Below, piece after piece: positions 9,917-18,593 of a DNA stretch of 64,000 nucleotides. Source of the DNA: Alphaproteobacteria bacterium (GTDB lineage Bacteria > Pseudomonadota > Alphaproteobacteria > CACIAM-22H2). Location: positions 18,224 through 82,223 of the forward strand of contig JAEULA010000081.1 of assembly GCA_016793165.1 (NCBI GenBank). The letters are read 5' to 3'. The translations under genes and the position numbers were made by a program. The notes beneath the pieces are model-generated. The model made no database searches and was not told where the DNA came from. It saw only the letters and a list, made by a program, of their open reading frames with translations. Position 1 is the first letter of the stretch; each line of letters opens with the position of its first letter.

Positions 9917-11779
9917 TCCCGCGCGGCGCTTGCCGCGGCGGGGCTCCTCGGCGGTCTCGTCGAAGAGCTCGGCGAGCTTCTCCATCATGGTGCCGCCGAG
10001 CTGCTCGGCATCGACGATGGTGACGGCGCGGCGGTAGTAGCGCGTGACGTCGTGGCCAATGCCGATCGCGGTGAGCTCGACGGGCGAGCGCGTCTCGATG
10101 TACTCGATCACCTCGCGCAGGTGCTTCTCGAGATAGTTGCCCGGATTGACCGACAGCGTGGAGTCGTCGACCGGTGCACCGTCGGAGATCACCATCAGGA
10201 TCTTGCGCTTCTCTGTGCGCGGCAGCAGGCGCTCATGCGCCCAGAGCAGCGCCTCGCCGTCGATGTTCTCCTTGAGCAGCCCCTCGCGCAGCATCAGGCC
10301 GAGCGAGCGGCGCGCGCGGCGCCACGGCGCGTCGGCCGGCTTGTAGACGATGTGGCGCAGGTCGTTGAGACGGCCGGGGGCGGCCGGCTTGCCCGCGGCA
10401 AGCCAGCGCTCGCGGCTCTGCCCGCCCTTCCAGGCGCGTGTCGTGAACCCGAGGATCTCGACCTTCACGCCGCAGCGCTCCAGCGTGCGGGCCAGGATGT
10501 CGGCCGACATCGCCGCGACCGTGATCGGCCTGCCGCGCATCGATCCCGAATTGTCGATCAGCAGCGCGACGACGGTGTCGCGGAAGTCGGTGTCGCGCTC
10601 GCGCTTGTACGACAGCGGATAGGCGGGAGTGGTGACGACGCGCGACAGCCGCGCCGCGTCGAGCAGGCCCTCCTCGAGATCGAACTCCCAGGACCGGTTC
10701 TGCTTGGCGAGGAGCCGCCGCTGCAGGCGATTGGCGAGACGCCCGATGATCGCCTGCAGATGGCCGAGCTGCTGGTCGAGATGCAGGCGCAGCCGCGCCA
10801 GCTCCTCGGCGTCGCACAACGCCTCGGCCTCGACGACCTCGTCGAACTCCTTGGTGAAGGCCTTGTAGCTGGGTTCGGCATTCTGGCCGGACCAGTCGTT
10901 CTGCGGGCGCCAGCGACGGCCGGGGCGCTCCGGGCCGTCCTCGCCCATGCCCATGCCGTCCTCGCCCTCGGCGTCCTCGGCGGCGCCTTCGGCCCCCTCC
11001 TCGCCGGCGTCCTCGCGGCTTTCGCCGCTCATCGCCTCGTCGGCGGAATCCTGGTCGGCCTCGCCCTGCGTGCCCTGCTGGGCCTGGTCCTGGTTGTCCT
11101 GGCCTTGGCCCTGGTTGTCGTCGGCCTCGGACTCGGCCGCGTCGGCCTCGCCGAGCTCGAGATCCTCGATCAGCCGCCGCGCCAGATCTGCGAAGGACGC
11201 CTGGTCGTCGACGCGCTCGGCGAGTTGCGACAGATCGTTGCCGGCCTTCGCCTCGATCCACGGCCGCCAGAGATCGACCATCTTGCGCGCCGACTGCGGC
11301 ACCGACTGGCCCGCGAAGGCCTCGCGGGCGAGCAGGCCGACGACCTCGACCAGCGGCGCCGACTCCTTCTCGGTCACCCGCGCGAAGCCCTGGGTGCGGC
11401 ACCGCTCCTCGATCGCCGCCGAGAGGTTGGCCGCCGTTCCCGACATCCGGCGTGCGCCGCGCGCCTCGCAGCGCGCCTGCTCGACGGCATTGAAGATCTG
11501 CCGCGCCATCGCGCCGCTCGGCGCGCGCTTGCGGTGCAGACCCTCGTCGTGGAATCGCAGGCGCAGGCTCATCGCGTCGGCCTCGCCGCGGATGATCGCC
11601 ACTTCCTCGCGCGCGAGCTCGCGCGACGGCACCGGCAGGCGCACGTCGTTGCCGCGGATCGCGGCCGGCTCCGGCGCGAACGTGACCTGCAGCTCCGGCT
11701 CGTGGGCGACGGCGCGCATCGCCGCCGCCGTCACCTGACGGAACGCCTCGACCGGACCGTCACTCGGCTTGTTGGCCAT
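9914..11779 (-). CDS. cobT: Aerobic cobaltochelatase subunit CobT
   Basis: Together with CobS and CobN inserts cobalt into hydrogenobyrinic acid a,c-diamide in the aerobic cobalamin pathway. The 621-residue protein has an N-terminal domain, a very acidic Gln/Asp/Glu-rich linker (about residues 210-285), and a C-terminal von Willebrand A domain with the MIDAS motif DNSGS (409-413). The architecture and length match alphaproteobacterial CobT. It lies about 20 bases downstream of cobS in the same direction, so the two are probably cotranscribed. CobN is not in the window. Confidence 0.96.
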   Translation of the reverse strand: MANKPSDGPVEAFRQVTAAAMRAVAHEPELQVTFAPEPAAIRGNDVRLPVPSRELAREEVAIIRGEADAMSLRLRFHDEGLHRKRAPSGAMARQIFNAVEQARCEARGARRMSGTAANLSAAIEERCRTQGFARVTEKESAPLVEVVGLLAREAFAGQSVPQSARKMVDLWRPWIEAKAGNDLSQLAERVDDQASFADLARRLIEDLELGEADAAESEADDNQGQGQDNQDQAQQGTQGEADQDSADEAMSGESREDAGEEGAEGAAEDAEGEDGMGMGEDGPERPGRRWRPQNDWSGQNAEPSYKAFTKEFDEVVEAEALCDAEELARLRLHLDQQLGHLQAIIGRLANRLQRRLLAKQNRSWEFDLEEGLLDAARLSRVVTTPAYPLSYKRERDTDFRDTVVALLIDNSGSMRGRPITVAAMSADILARTLERCGVKVEILGFTTRAWKGGQSRERWLAAGKPAAPGRLNDLRHIVYKPADAPWRRARRSLGLMLREGLLKENIDGEALLWAHERLLPRTEKRKILMVISDGAPVDDSTLSVNPGNYLEKHLREVIEYIETRSPVELTAIGIGHDVTRYYRRAVTIVDAEQLGGTMMEKLAELFDETAEEPRRGKRRAG

Positions 11780-11800
11780 CCCTGGACGCCGTCCCTGCGA

Positions 11801-12802
11801 TCAGGCCAGCCGCGCCTTGCCCGAGCCCATGTCGAGCTCGGAGCCGAAGCAGCGCTGGTAGTACTCGGCAACCGTCGACCGCTCGACCTCGTCGCACTTG
11901 TTCAGGAAGGTGATGCGGAAGGCGAAGGCGACATCGTTGAAGATGCGCGCGTTCTCGGCCCAGGTGATGACCGTGCGCGGGCTCATCACGGTCGACAGGT
12001 CGCCGGCCATGAAGCCGGCTCGCGTCAGGTCGGCCAGCGCGACCATCGCCGAGATCGCCTTCTTGCCCTCGGCGTTGTTCCAGGTCGGGCTCTTGGCGAG
12101 GACGATGCGGACTTCCTCGTCGTGCGGCAGGTAGTTCAGGGTCGCGACGATGTTCCAGCGGTCCATCTGGCCCTGGTTGATCTGCTGCGTGCCGTGATAG
12201 AGGCCGGTCGTGTCGCCCAGCCCGACCGTGTTCGACGTGGCGAACAGGCGGAAGGCCGGATGCGGGCGGATGACGCGGTTCTGGTCGAGCAGGGTCAGCT
12301 TGCCCTCGACCTCGAGCACGCGCTGGATCACGAACATCACGTCGGCGCGGCCGGCGTCGTACTCGTCGAACACCAGGGCGCAGGGATGCTGCAGCGCCCA
12401 GGGCAGGATGCCCTCGCGAAATTCGGTGACCTGCTTGCCGTCCTTGAGGACGATGGCGTCCTTGCCGACCAGGTCGATGCGGCTGATGTGGCTGTCGAGG
12501 TTGACGCGGATGCAGGGCCAGTTGAGTCGCGCAGCGACCTGCTCGATATGGGTCGACTTGCCGGTGCCGTGGTAGCCCTGGATCAGGACGCGGCGGTTGT
12601 AGGCGAAGCCCGCGAGGATCGCGAGGGTCGTCTCCCGGTCGAAGCGGTAGGCCTCGTCGACGACGGGAACGTGGTCGGTCGGACGCGAGAAGGCCGGGAC
12701 CTCGAGATCGGAATCGATCCCGAAGAGCTGCCGGACCTTTACCTTGGTGTCGGGCATCGTGAGCACGGACGTGTCGGCGGTAGCGGTAGCGGCAGTGACC
12801 AT
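11801..12802 (-). CDS. cobS: Aerobic cobaltochelatase subunit CobS
   Basis: AAA+ ATPase subunit that powers cobalt insertion with CobT and CobN. The 333-residue protein has Walker A GYHGTGKST (76-84) and Walker B LVFDEYD (143-149), plus ATSNTVGLGDTTGLYHGTQ, a stretch typical of CobS. Length is normal. The gene lies between the J-domain gene upstream in transcription and cobT downstream, a common alphaproteobacterial order. Confidence 0.97.
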   Translation of the reverse strand: MVTAATATADTSVLTMPDTKVKVRQLFGIDSDLEVPAFSRPTDHVPVVDEAYRFDRETTLAILAGFAYNRRVLIQGYHGTGKSTHIEQVAARLNWPCIRVNLDSHISRIDLVGKDAIVLKDGKQVTEFREGILPWALQHPCALVFDEYDAGRADVMFVIQRVLEVEGKLTLLDQNRVIRPHPAFRLFATSNTVGLGDTTGLYHGTQQINQGQMDRWNIVATLNYLPHDEEVRIVLAKSPTWNNAEGKKAISAMVALADLTRAGFMAGDLSTVMSPRTVITWAENARIFNDVAFAFRITFLNKCDEVERSTVAEYYQRCFGSELDMGSGKARLA

Positions 12803-12919
12803 CAGACGAACCTCAGTCGTAGTCGCGAGCGCGGCGCGCTCAGGGGGTGGCGGGCGGCCAGGGACACCACTGAGCGCAGTCGGGGACGCCGCGGAGGGCG
12901 CACCCGTCGGGGAAGCGAC

Positions 12920-13531
12920 CTAGCGGCTGGGCGCCTGTCGAGCGCCTGACGCCTGCGATTTCAGGAGCGTGTATGCCTGATTGATGGATTTTAGACGCTC
13001 CTCGGCGGCCTTGTCGCCCCCGTTTGCGTCGGGGTGGTGCAGCTTCGCCAAAGCCTTGTAGCGCGCCTTGATGACGTCGAAGGAGGCACCCGGGTCGAGA
13101 TCGAGCACTCGCAGCGCCTCCTCTTCCGGCGTCCGGGGACGCGGGCGTCGCGGCTCGGTCGGCGGCTCGTCGCCGAGCAGCCGGCGCAACGCGTCGTTGA
13201 GCATCTCCGGATCGATGCCGAGGCCGCGCAGATGCGGCGGGATGCCCTGGCCGCGCGACCCCATCGGCCAGCTCGGGCGCTGCCCCACCGTGTCGCGGCG
13301 CCGCTCGCGCTCGATCTCGGCTTCCGACATGCCGCGGTAGTAGTCCCAGGCCTGGTTGTAGGCCCGGACGTGGTCGAGGCAGAACCAGAAGTACTCGTTC
13401 AGCTGCTTGCGGCCGCGCGGCGCGCGGAACTCGCCGGGCGCACGGCAGCCCGGATGGTCGCAGGCGCGTGCGGCGTTGCGAGCGGGGCGGCCGGCATCGA
13501 GCTCGATCCGGGATGGGCGGGGCCGAGGCAT
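12920..13531 (-). CDS. J-domain (DnaJ-like) protein with N-terminal Cys/His motif
   Basis: Probable Hsp70 co-chaperone of 203 residues. The J domain occupies about 138-193 and keeps the HPD tripeptide at 166-168 (LHHPDANGG). Near the N-terminus, C24, C29, C51 and H54 (CDHPGC ... FCLDH) form a possible zinc site. The middle is charged and Pro/Arg-rich. It has no G/F or CxxCxGxG regions, so it is not a classic DnaJ. Proteins of this layout commonly sit directly upstream of cobS in alphaproteobacteria, which hints at a client in cobaltochelatase assembly, but that is inference. Confidence 0.88.
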   Translation of the reverse strand: MPRPRPSRIELDAGRPARNAARACDHPGCRAPGEFRAPRGRKQLNEYFWFCLDHVRAYNQAWDYYRGMSEAEIERERRRDTVGQRPSWPMGSRGQGIPPHLRGLGIDPEMLNDALRRLLGDEPPTEPRRPRPRTPEEEALRVLDLDPGASFDVIKARYKALAKLHHPDANGGDKAAEERLKSINQAYTLLKSQASGARQAPSR

Positions 13532-13642
13532 AAGGAATCGAGACTATCGATCGCCCGGGTTAACGGGCAAGGAATGCGCACCCACCGGCCATGCGGCAGG
13601 CGCGGACGGCCGGCGCGCGTCCCGGCGGACCCCGGCGGTCGT

Positions 13643-14527
13643 TCAGGGCGCCGCGGCAGGCGGCGGCGGAGCGGTGCTGCGCTCGCAGGCGCCGCCGCCC
13701 GTCATCGCGCAGGCGAAGTCGTCCGCCAGTTCGGCCATGGCGTAGCGGATCGCCTGAGCGGCGGCCTGGGCGGCCGCCGGATCGAGCGCGCCGCCGAGGC
13801 TGCCCGCGATCGCCGGCGGTGGCGCCTGCTGCCCCCAGCCTGCGCGCACGAACTTGGTCTCCGGCGCCGACCAGCGGGAGACGATGGCCCCCTTCGCGGG
13901 GTCGAACAGCCAGGCGTGGAACCGGCCGCTCGGCGCCCAGGGCGAGAAGCCGCCATAGGGGCCGGCCTGGCGCGAGCGCTCGACGCTGGCCGCCCAGCAG
14001 CCGCCGGCGGGCCCGGCGCATTCCCCCTGCAACACGACGACGCCATGGGCACCCGTCTTCTGTGCGATCGCTCGCAGCCGCTCGACGACGGCGGGCGCGA
14101 GCGCACCATCCTCCGCCGGCGGAGCGGCCACGGCCCCGAACGGGAGCTCGCCGAAGTCCGCGGGCACGACGCGCACGACGACGGCGGCTTGCGCGACGCG
14201 GTCGCGGAAGACGGCGACGGCGGCGGCATCGACGTCGCCGCCGGTCAGCGGCGCGACGTGCACGCCCAGCACGCGCGACATCGTGCGGGTGCGCGGCTCC
14301 AACCAGCAGCGCCGGAAGCGGCGGCGGTTGTAGGTGTCGTAGGTGCAGACCTCCTCGAAATAGGTCTCGCGCCACCACTCGCGATCGACGTGCCGGACGT
14401 CGTCGCCCAGCAAGCCGACCACCGCCACGGCGTCGAGCCGTTCGCGGGTCTCGGCCGGGATCCCGGCCACGCAGCCGGCGAGCGCGGCCGCCGCGAGCAG
14501 CGAGACGAAGGGTCGAAGGGCGCGCAT
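13643..14527 (-). CDS. Hypothetical lipoprotein
   Basis: A 294-residue protein I do not recognise. MRALRPFVSLLAAAALAGC is a lipoprotein signal with a lipobox ending at Cys19, so the mature protein is probably lipid-anchored. The body has several Cys residues (for example EEVCTYDTYNRRRFRRCW and GECAGPAGGCW) that could form disulfides in the periplasm. The C-terminus is an Ala/Pro-rich tail. The 60-130 region (VVRVVPADFGELP...VVLQGEC) looks like a small alpha/beta fold. AGGTG precedes the ATG. It lies between the J-domain gene and the hydratase/CoA-transferase pair on the same strand. Confidence 0.7.
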   Translation of the reverse strand: MRALRPFVSLLAAAALAGCVAGIPAETRERLDAVAVVGLLGDDVRHVDREWWRETYFEEVCTYDTYNRRRFRRCWLEPRTRTMSRVLGVHVAPLTGGDVDAAAVAVFRDRVAQAAVVVRVVPADFGELPFGAVAAPPAEDGALAPAVVERLRAIAQKTGAHGVVVLQGECAGPAGGCWAASVERSRQAGPYGGFSPWAPSGRFHAWLFDPAKGAIVSRWSAPETKFVRAGWGQQAPPPAIAGSLGGALDPAAAQAAAQAIRYAMAELADDFACAMTGGGACERSTAPPPPAAAP

Positions 14528-14574
14528 CACCTGGAATGACGGCCGAGGGGCGGCACCTATTCCCGCCGTCCCGC

Positions 14575-15441
14575 TCAACCCGGCAAAGGCAGCGGCATCG
14601 CCTCCGCCTCGGTCGCGAGCGCACCCGTCGGACCCGTCGCCCAGAGCCTGAGCCCCCCGTCGGCGGCCGGCGCCGCCGCGATCGTGAAGGCCGCGGTGTC
14701 GAAGAGAGGGGCGCGGTTGCGGAACGCGAATCGTCCGAGCGGTCCGCCGAGCGCCTCCTCCGCGAGCCCCATCAGCAGCGTCGCCGTCAGCGGCCCGTGG
14801 AAGACCAGTCCGGGATAGCCCTCGACCTGCGTCACGTAGGGATAATCGTAATGGATGCGATGGCCATTGGCCGTCAGTGCGGAGTAGCGGAACAGCAGCA
14901 CCGGATCCGGCGTGATCGTCCGCTGCCAGCGCGCCGCGTCCCGTGCCGGAGCGGGGGCGCCCGCCGGCGCCGGCGCACCCGGCGCCGGCGCCTCGCGATA
15001 GACGATGTCGTGCTCCTCCTCGATCGCGAACACGTCGCCGGCGAAGATGCGATGGCGCAGGAGCACGAAGACCATGTCGCCGGAGCGGCCTTGCTTGGGA
15101 TCGACGGCCGCAATCTCGGAATAGCGCCGCAGCTCGGCGCCGACCGGAATCGGGGCGCGGAAACTCAGTCGGCCGCCCGCCCACATGCGCCGCGGCAGGG
15201 GCACCGGCGGCAGGAATCCGCCGCGCCTGGGATGGCCGTCGGGGCCGAGGTCGCGCGCACGGACCATCGGGTTGAAGAACATCCAGTGCCAGCCCGGCGG
15301 CAGCGCCTCGCCGACGCGCGGTGCCGCGTCGCGATCGAGGGTGGCCGCGAGATCGGCCACCTTGCGCGGGTCGCAGCGATCCTCGAGCGTCTCCCGGCGG
15401 CCGATCCAGCTGCGCAGCAGCGCGACGTCGAGCGTCGTCAT
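14575..15441 (-). CDS. MaoC-like acyl-CoA hydratase (HTD2/mesaconyl-C4-CoA hydratase type)
   Basis: Double hot-dog fold hydratase of 288 residues. The first half carries the FAS1-type N-terminal dehydratase domain (GWHWMFFNP...GPDGHPRRGGFLPPVPLPRRMWAGG). The second half has RYSALTANGHRIHYDYPYV and GLVFHGPLTATLL, the substrate-pocket motif of this group. This sequence style is shared with mesaconyl-C4-CoA and related 3-methylfumaryl-CoA hydratases. The start overlaps the CoA-transferase stop (ATGA), so the pair is translationally coupled. The likely reaction is reversible hydration of an unsaturated dicarboxylyl-CoA formed by the partner, but the substrate is not proven. Confidence 0.8.
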   Translation of the reverse strand: MTTLDVALLRSWIGRRETLEDRCDPRKVADLAATLDRDAAPRVGEALPPGWHWMFFNPMVRARDLGPDGHPRRGGFLPPVPLPRRMWAGGRLSFRAPIPVGAELRRYSEIAAVDPKQGRSGDMVFVLLRHRIFAGDVFAIEEEHDIVYREAPAPGAPAPAGAPAPARDAARWQRTITPDPVLLFRYSALTANGHRIHYDYPYVTQVEGYPGLVFHGPLTATLLMGLAEEALGGPLGRFAFRNRAPLFDTAAFTIAAAPAADGGLRLWATGPTGALATEAEAMPLPLPG

Positions 15442-16565
15442 GTGAACTCCTCGCGGATGGCCGCGCCGTGCTGGCCGATCGCGGGCACCGGGCCCAGCGC
15501 CGGCGCGCGCTCGCCGTCGCGGATCGGCGGCGGCGCCGGAACGTCGATCGGTCCGTTCGGCGTCTGGATCTCGACGCGCCGCAGCTGCGGATGGGCCGAG
15601 AAAGCCGCGACGTCGTTGACGCGGCCGAAGGCGATGCCCGCGGCGAGGAGCCGGGCGCAGAGGGCGACGGTCGCGTGACGCGCGAAGGCCGCGGCGATGA
15701 TCGCGTCCATGCGCGGCCGGTTGGCCACGCGCGCCACGTTCGTCGCGTAGAGCGGGTCGCGCGCGAGCGCCGGCTGCTCGAGGATCTCGGCGCAGAACTT
15801 CGCCCACTCGCGGTCGTTCTGGATCGAGATCAGGATCGGCGTGCCGTCGGCGCTTGCGAAGGCGTTGTAGGGCGCGACCGAGGGATGCATCAGACCGACG
15901 CGCCTCGGCGCGCCGGTGCCGTAGTCGTGGAACAGCAGCGGCACGGTCATCCAATCCGCCATGCCGTCGAACAGGCTGACCTTGATCGCCGCGCCCTCGC
16001 CCGTGCGGCCGCGGGCGATCAGCGCCTCGAGCACCGCCTGATGCGCGTACATGCCGGCGGCGATGTCGCAGACCGACACGCCGACCCGTGCCGGCGCCTC
16101 GGCCCCCCCGGTCAGGCTCGCGAGACCGGTCTCGGCCTGGACAAGCATGTCGTAGGACTTCATCTCGGCATAGGGCCCCTCGTCGCCGTAGCCCGAGATG
16201 TCGACGGTGATCAGCCGCGGATGGCGGGCTCGCAGCGCCGCGGCACCGAAGCCGGCGCGCGCGGCCGCGCCCGGCATCAGGTTCTGGATGAACACGTCGG
16301 CACGCGCGAGGATTCGGTGCAGGAGCGCGGCATCCGCCGGGTCCTTGATGTCGGCGACGATCGACTGCTTGCCGCGATTGAGCCAGACGAAATAGCTCGA
16401 TCCGCCCTTGGCGACCTTGTCGTAGCCGCGCGCGAAGTCGCCTTCTGCGCGCTCGATCTTGATCACGCGCGCCCCGGCATCGGCGAGACGGCTCGAGCAA
16501 TAGGGTGCGGCCACCGCCTGCTCGAGGGCGAGCACCAGGAGACCCTCCAGCGGGCGCGTCGTCAC
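15438..16565 (-). CDS. Family III (CaiB/BaiF) CoA-transferase
   Basis: Moves CoA between carboxylic acids through a covalent aspartyl intermediate. The 375-residue protein starts PLEGLLVLALEQAVAAPYCSSRLADAGA, typical of the family, and has the catalytic Asp in SYDMLVQAETGL (about D139). GRVNDVAAFSAHPQLRR near the C-terminus is also characteristic. It is the first gene of a two-gene unit with the MaoC-type hydratase. The 180-base space to the divergent gene at 16746 probably holds both promoters. Confidence 0.92.
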   Translation of the reverse strand: MTTRPLEGLLVLALEQAVAAPYCSSRLADAGARVIKIERAEGDFARGYDKVAKGGSSYFVWLNRGKQSIVADIKDPADAALLHRILARADVFIQNLMPGAAARAGFGAAALRARHPRLITVDISGYGDEGPYAEMKSYDMLVQAETGLASLTGGAEAPARVGVSVCDIAAGMYAHQAVLEALIARGRTGEGAAIKVSLFDGMADWMTVPLLFHDYGTGAPRRVGLMHPSVAPYNAFASADGTPILISIQNDREWAKFCAEILEQPALARDPLYATNVARVANRPRMDAIIAAAFARHATVALCARLLAAGIAFGRVNDVAAFSAHPQLRRVEIQTPNGPIDVPAPPPIRDGERAPALGPVPAIGQHGAAIREEFT

Positions 16566-16745
16566 GATCGCTCCTGCGTCAGAAAATTCATGATCACCTT
16601 CCGGAAGTCCGCGCGGGGACGGGACACGATGAATGTCGACATGACGTGCGCCGGGTCGTCAATCGGCGCGGCGCCGCGTTCCTTAAGCCGGGTTTAACCC
16701 GCGGCTGCGACACTTCCGCGCCGAACAGGCGAGAAGAAATCTCCC

Positions 16746-17834
16746 ATGGCGCGTCTGCTGCCCGGCGACCCGATTGCGCACTTCGCGGCCTCGACGGACG
16801 CGTCCACCGGCTTCCAGATCGACACCGCGGCCGGCCGCACCCTCGCCTTCTGCGAGCCCGGCGACCTGCGCGATCCCGCGGTACGCGCCATGCTCTGCCT
16901 CCTGCGCGCGCGCACCGACGTCTTCGACGGCGCGCATGCGGCGGTGTTCGTCCTCGTCCGCGATCTCGCCGAGGTCGACCCCAATCTCCGCACCCGCGAG
17001 CCCGGCTACCACCTGTTCCTGGATCCCGACGGGTCGATCGCGGAGTGCCTCGGCCTCGACTGGCCCGGAACGCTGCTCGTCGACCGCCGCCTGCGGGCGC
17101 TCACGACGATGGATCTCGACTCGCCGGTGGCGCATGCCGAGCGGGTCGTCGAGTACGTCGCCGCGCTGCCGCGCCGCGGCGTCGAGCACACGGCGACGGC
17201 CACCGCGCCGGTGCTGTGCGTCCCGCGGGTGCTTGAGCCCGAGCTGTGTCGGGCACTGATGGCGCATTACGAGGCGTATGGCGGGCAGGATTCCGGCTTC
17301 ATGCGCGACGATGCGAGCGGCCACACCGTTACGCGTCTCGACCATCGCTTCAAGCGGCGCCGCGACTGCCTGATCCGCGACCGCGCGCTGCGCGACGCGG
17401 TGCGCGAGCGGATCGGCCGCCGGCTGGTGCCGGAGATCCGCCGCGCCTTCGCCTTCGACGCGACGCGCATCGAGCGCTACCTGATCGCGCGCTACGACGC
17501 GACCGAGGGCGGTTACTTCAAGCCGCATCGCGACAACACCACCCGCGGCACCGCGCATCGTCGCTTCGCCGCGACGCTGATGCTGAACGCCGAGGACCAC
17601 GACGGGGGCGATCTCCGCTTTCCCGAGTACGACGACCGCCTCTATCGCGTGGGAAGCGGCGGCGCCCTCGTGTTCTCGTGCTCGATCCTTCACGAGGTGA
17701 CGCCGGTGACGCGCGGCCGCCGCTTCTGCGTCATCCCCTTCCTCTACGACGCCACGGCCGCGCAGCAGCGTGCGGACAATGCGGACAGCCTCGTCGACGG
17801 CGACCTGCAAGCGATTGCGCTCGCCGGGCGCTGA
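16746..17834 (+). CDS. Peroxiredoxin-like domain fused to 2-oxoglutarate/Fe(II) prolyl-4-hydroxylase-type oxygenase
   Basis: A 362-residue fusion. Residues 5-140 resemble a thioredoxin/AhpC fold (LPGDPIAHFAAS ... GYHLFLDPDGSIAECLGL) but no PxxxTxxC peroxidatic motif is evident; Cys36 and Cys51 are the nearest candidates. Residues 155-335 form a P4H-type double-stranded beta helix with iron ligands H261 and D263 (FKPHRDNT) and H316 (ILHEVTP), and an Arg near 324-326 for 2-oxoglutarate. It should hydroxylate a protein or small-molecule substrate in the cytoplasm, because no signal peptide is seen. A PAS protein gene follows 127 bases later on the same strand. Confidence 0.85.
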   Translation: MARLLPGDPIAHFAASTDASTGFQIDTAAGRTLAFCEPGDLRDPAVRAMLCLLRARTDVFDGAHAAVFVLVRDLAEVDPNLRTREPGYHLFLDPDGSIAECLGLDWPGTLLVDRRLRALTTMDLDSPVAHAERVVEYVAALPRRGVEHTATATAPVLCVPRVLEPELCRALMAHYEAYGGQDSGFMRDDASGHTVTRLDHRFKRRRDCLIRDRALRDAVRERIGRRLVPEIRRAFAFDATRIERYLIARYDATEGGYFKPHRDNTTRGTAHRRFAATLMLNAEDHDGGDLRFPEYDDRLYRVGSGGALVFSCSILHEVTPVTRGRRFCVIPFLYDATAAQQRADNADSLVDGDLQAIALAGR

Positions 17835-17961
17835 ACCTTTCGGCGCGCGACGTACAGCGCAAAATCACAAAGTTTTCCCCAGCATCCACACCCCGGCAGC
17901 CGGACAAGATGTCCGGGCATCCGCTATACGGATCGCGGGACGGAGCGCCGAGGGGAACGGG

Positions 17962-18495
17962 GTGAGATCAGGAACACGCGTTCAAGTTGCGGAAACCGCA
18001 CGCGTTTCGGCCCGGAAGCCGAGCCACGCGGTGGAAGCCTTGCGCAGCCTCTGGGAGAGCAAGCGCCGCGGACGCGCGATGCCGGCGCGCTACGATTTCG
18101 TCATCGACGACCTCGCCCCATGGCTTGGTCGGCTCAACCTGATCTCTCTTGAAAACGGTGTCGCGCGTTTCGACGTGTTCGGCACGCACAACAGCCGCGA
18201 GATCGGCATCGAGCTCACCGGCCGAACGGTCGATGCGCTGCCGGCCGAGGACCGTGCCCTGGCCAATGCCGGGATCGATCGCGCCGTGCGCGAGCGCGCG
18301 CCGGTCTTCGAGACGGTCAGCATGGTCCGCAACCAGCGGCTGCGCGTCTATGACCGCCTGATCCTGCCGCTCAGCGACGACGGCGGCACGGTCAACAAGA
18401 TGTTCGTGCTGATCGATAGCCCGCAGGACGAGCGCCGGAGCGTCGGGCGCTGGGTGTCGGCGAGCAGCGCCCGCGTCCACGCGCCGGAACGCTGA
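17962..18495 (+). CDS. PAS domain-containing protein
   Basis: A 177-residue single-domain protein resembling the alphaproteobacterial PAS_5 family (PF07310 type). The core is ALRSLWESKRRGRAMPARYDF ... LGRLNLISLENG ... FDVFGTHNSREIGIELTGRTVDALP ... YDRLILPLSDDG. No kinase, GGDEF or HTH output domain is present, so it may sense a ligand and act on a partner. GTG at 17962 was chosen because AGGGG lies about 6 bases upstream and family members begin near here. The longer upstream frame would run back into the oxygenase gene. Confidence 0.78.
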   Translation: MRSGTRVQVAETARVSARKPSHAVEALRSLWESKRRGRAMPARYDFVIDDLAPWLGRLNLISLENGVARFDVFGTHNSREIGIELTGRTVDALPAEDRALANAGIDRAVRERAPVFETVSMVRNQRLRVYDRLILPLSDDGGTVNKMFVLIDSPQDERRSVGRWVSASSARVHAPER

Positions 18496-18540
18496 CGCGC
18501 CTCGGCAGCCGAACGATCGGGGTGGACCGGTTGCCGATGC

Positions 18541-18568
18541 GGGCGGTCGGCACCTAAAGTGACCGCCC
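18541..18568. repeat. Inverted repeat between the PAS gene and gamma-glutamyltransferase gene
   Basis: GGGCGGTC (18541-18548) and GACCGCCC (18561-18568) are perfect complements around an A-rich 12-base loop, 45 bases after the PAS stop and 26 bases before the next start. It may be a terminator or an operator. Confidence 0.35.
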
Positions 18569-18593
18569 ACTCACTCGCGTCAGGACGTCCGCC

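Noticed and set aside
17900..17916. CCGGACA/TGTCCGG stem between the oxygenase and PAS genes
   Set aside because: The 7-bp stem with 3-base loop could be a terminator, but no T-run follows and the PAS gene may be cotranscribed. Not listed as a feature.
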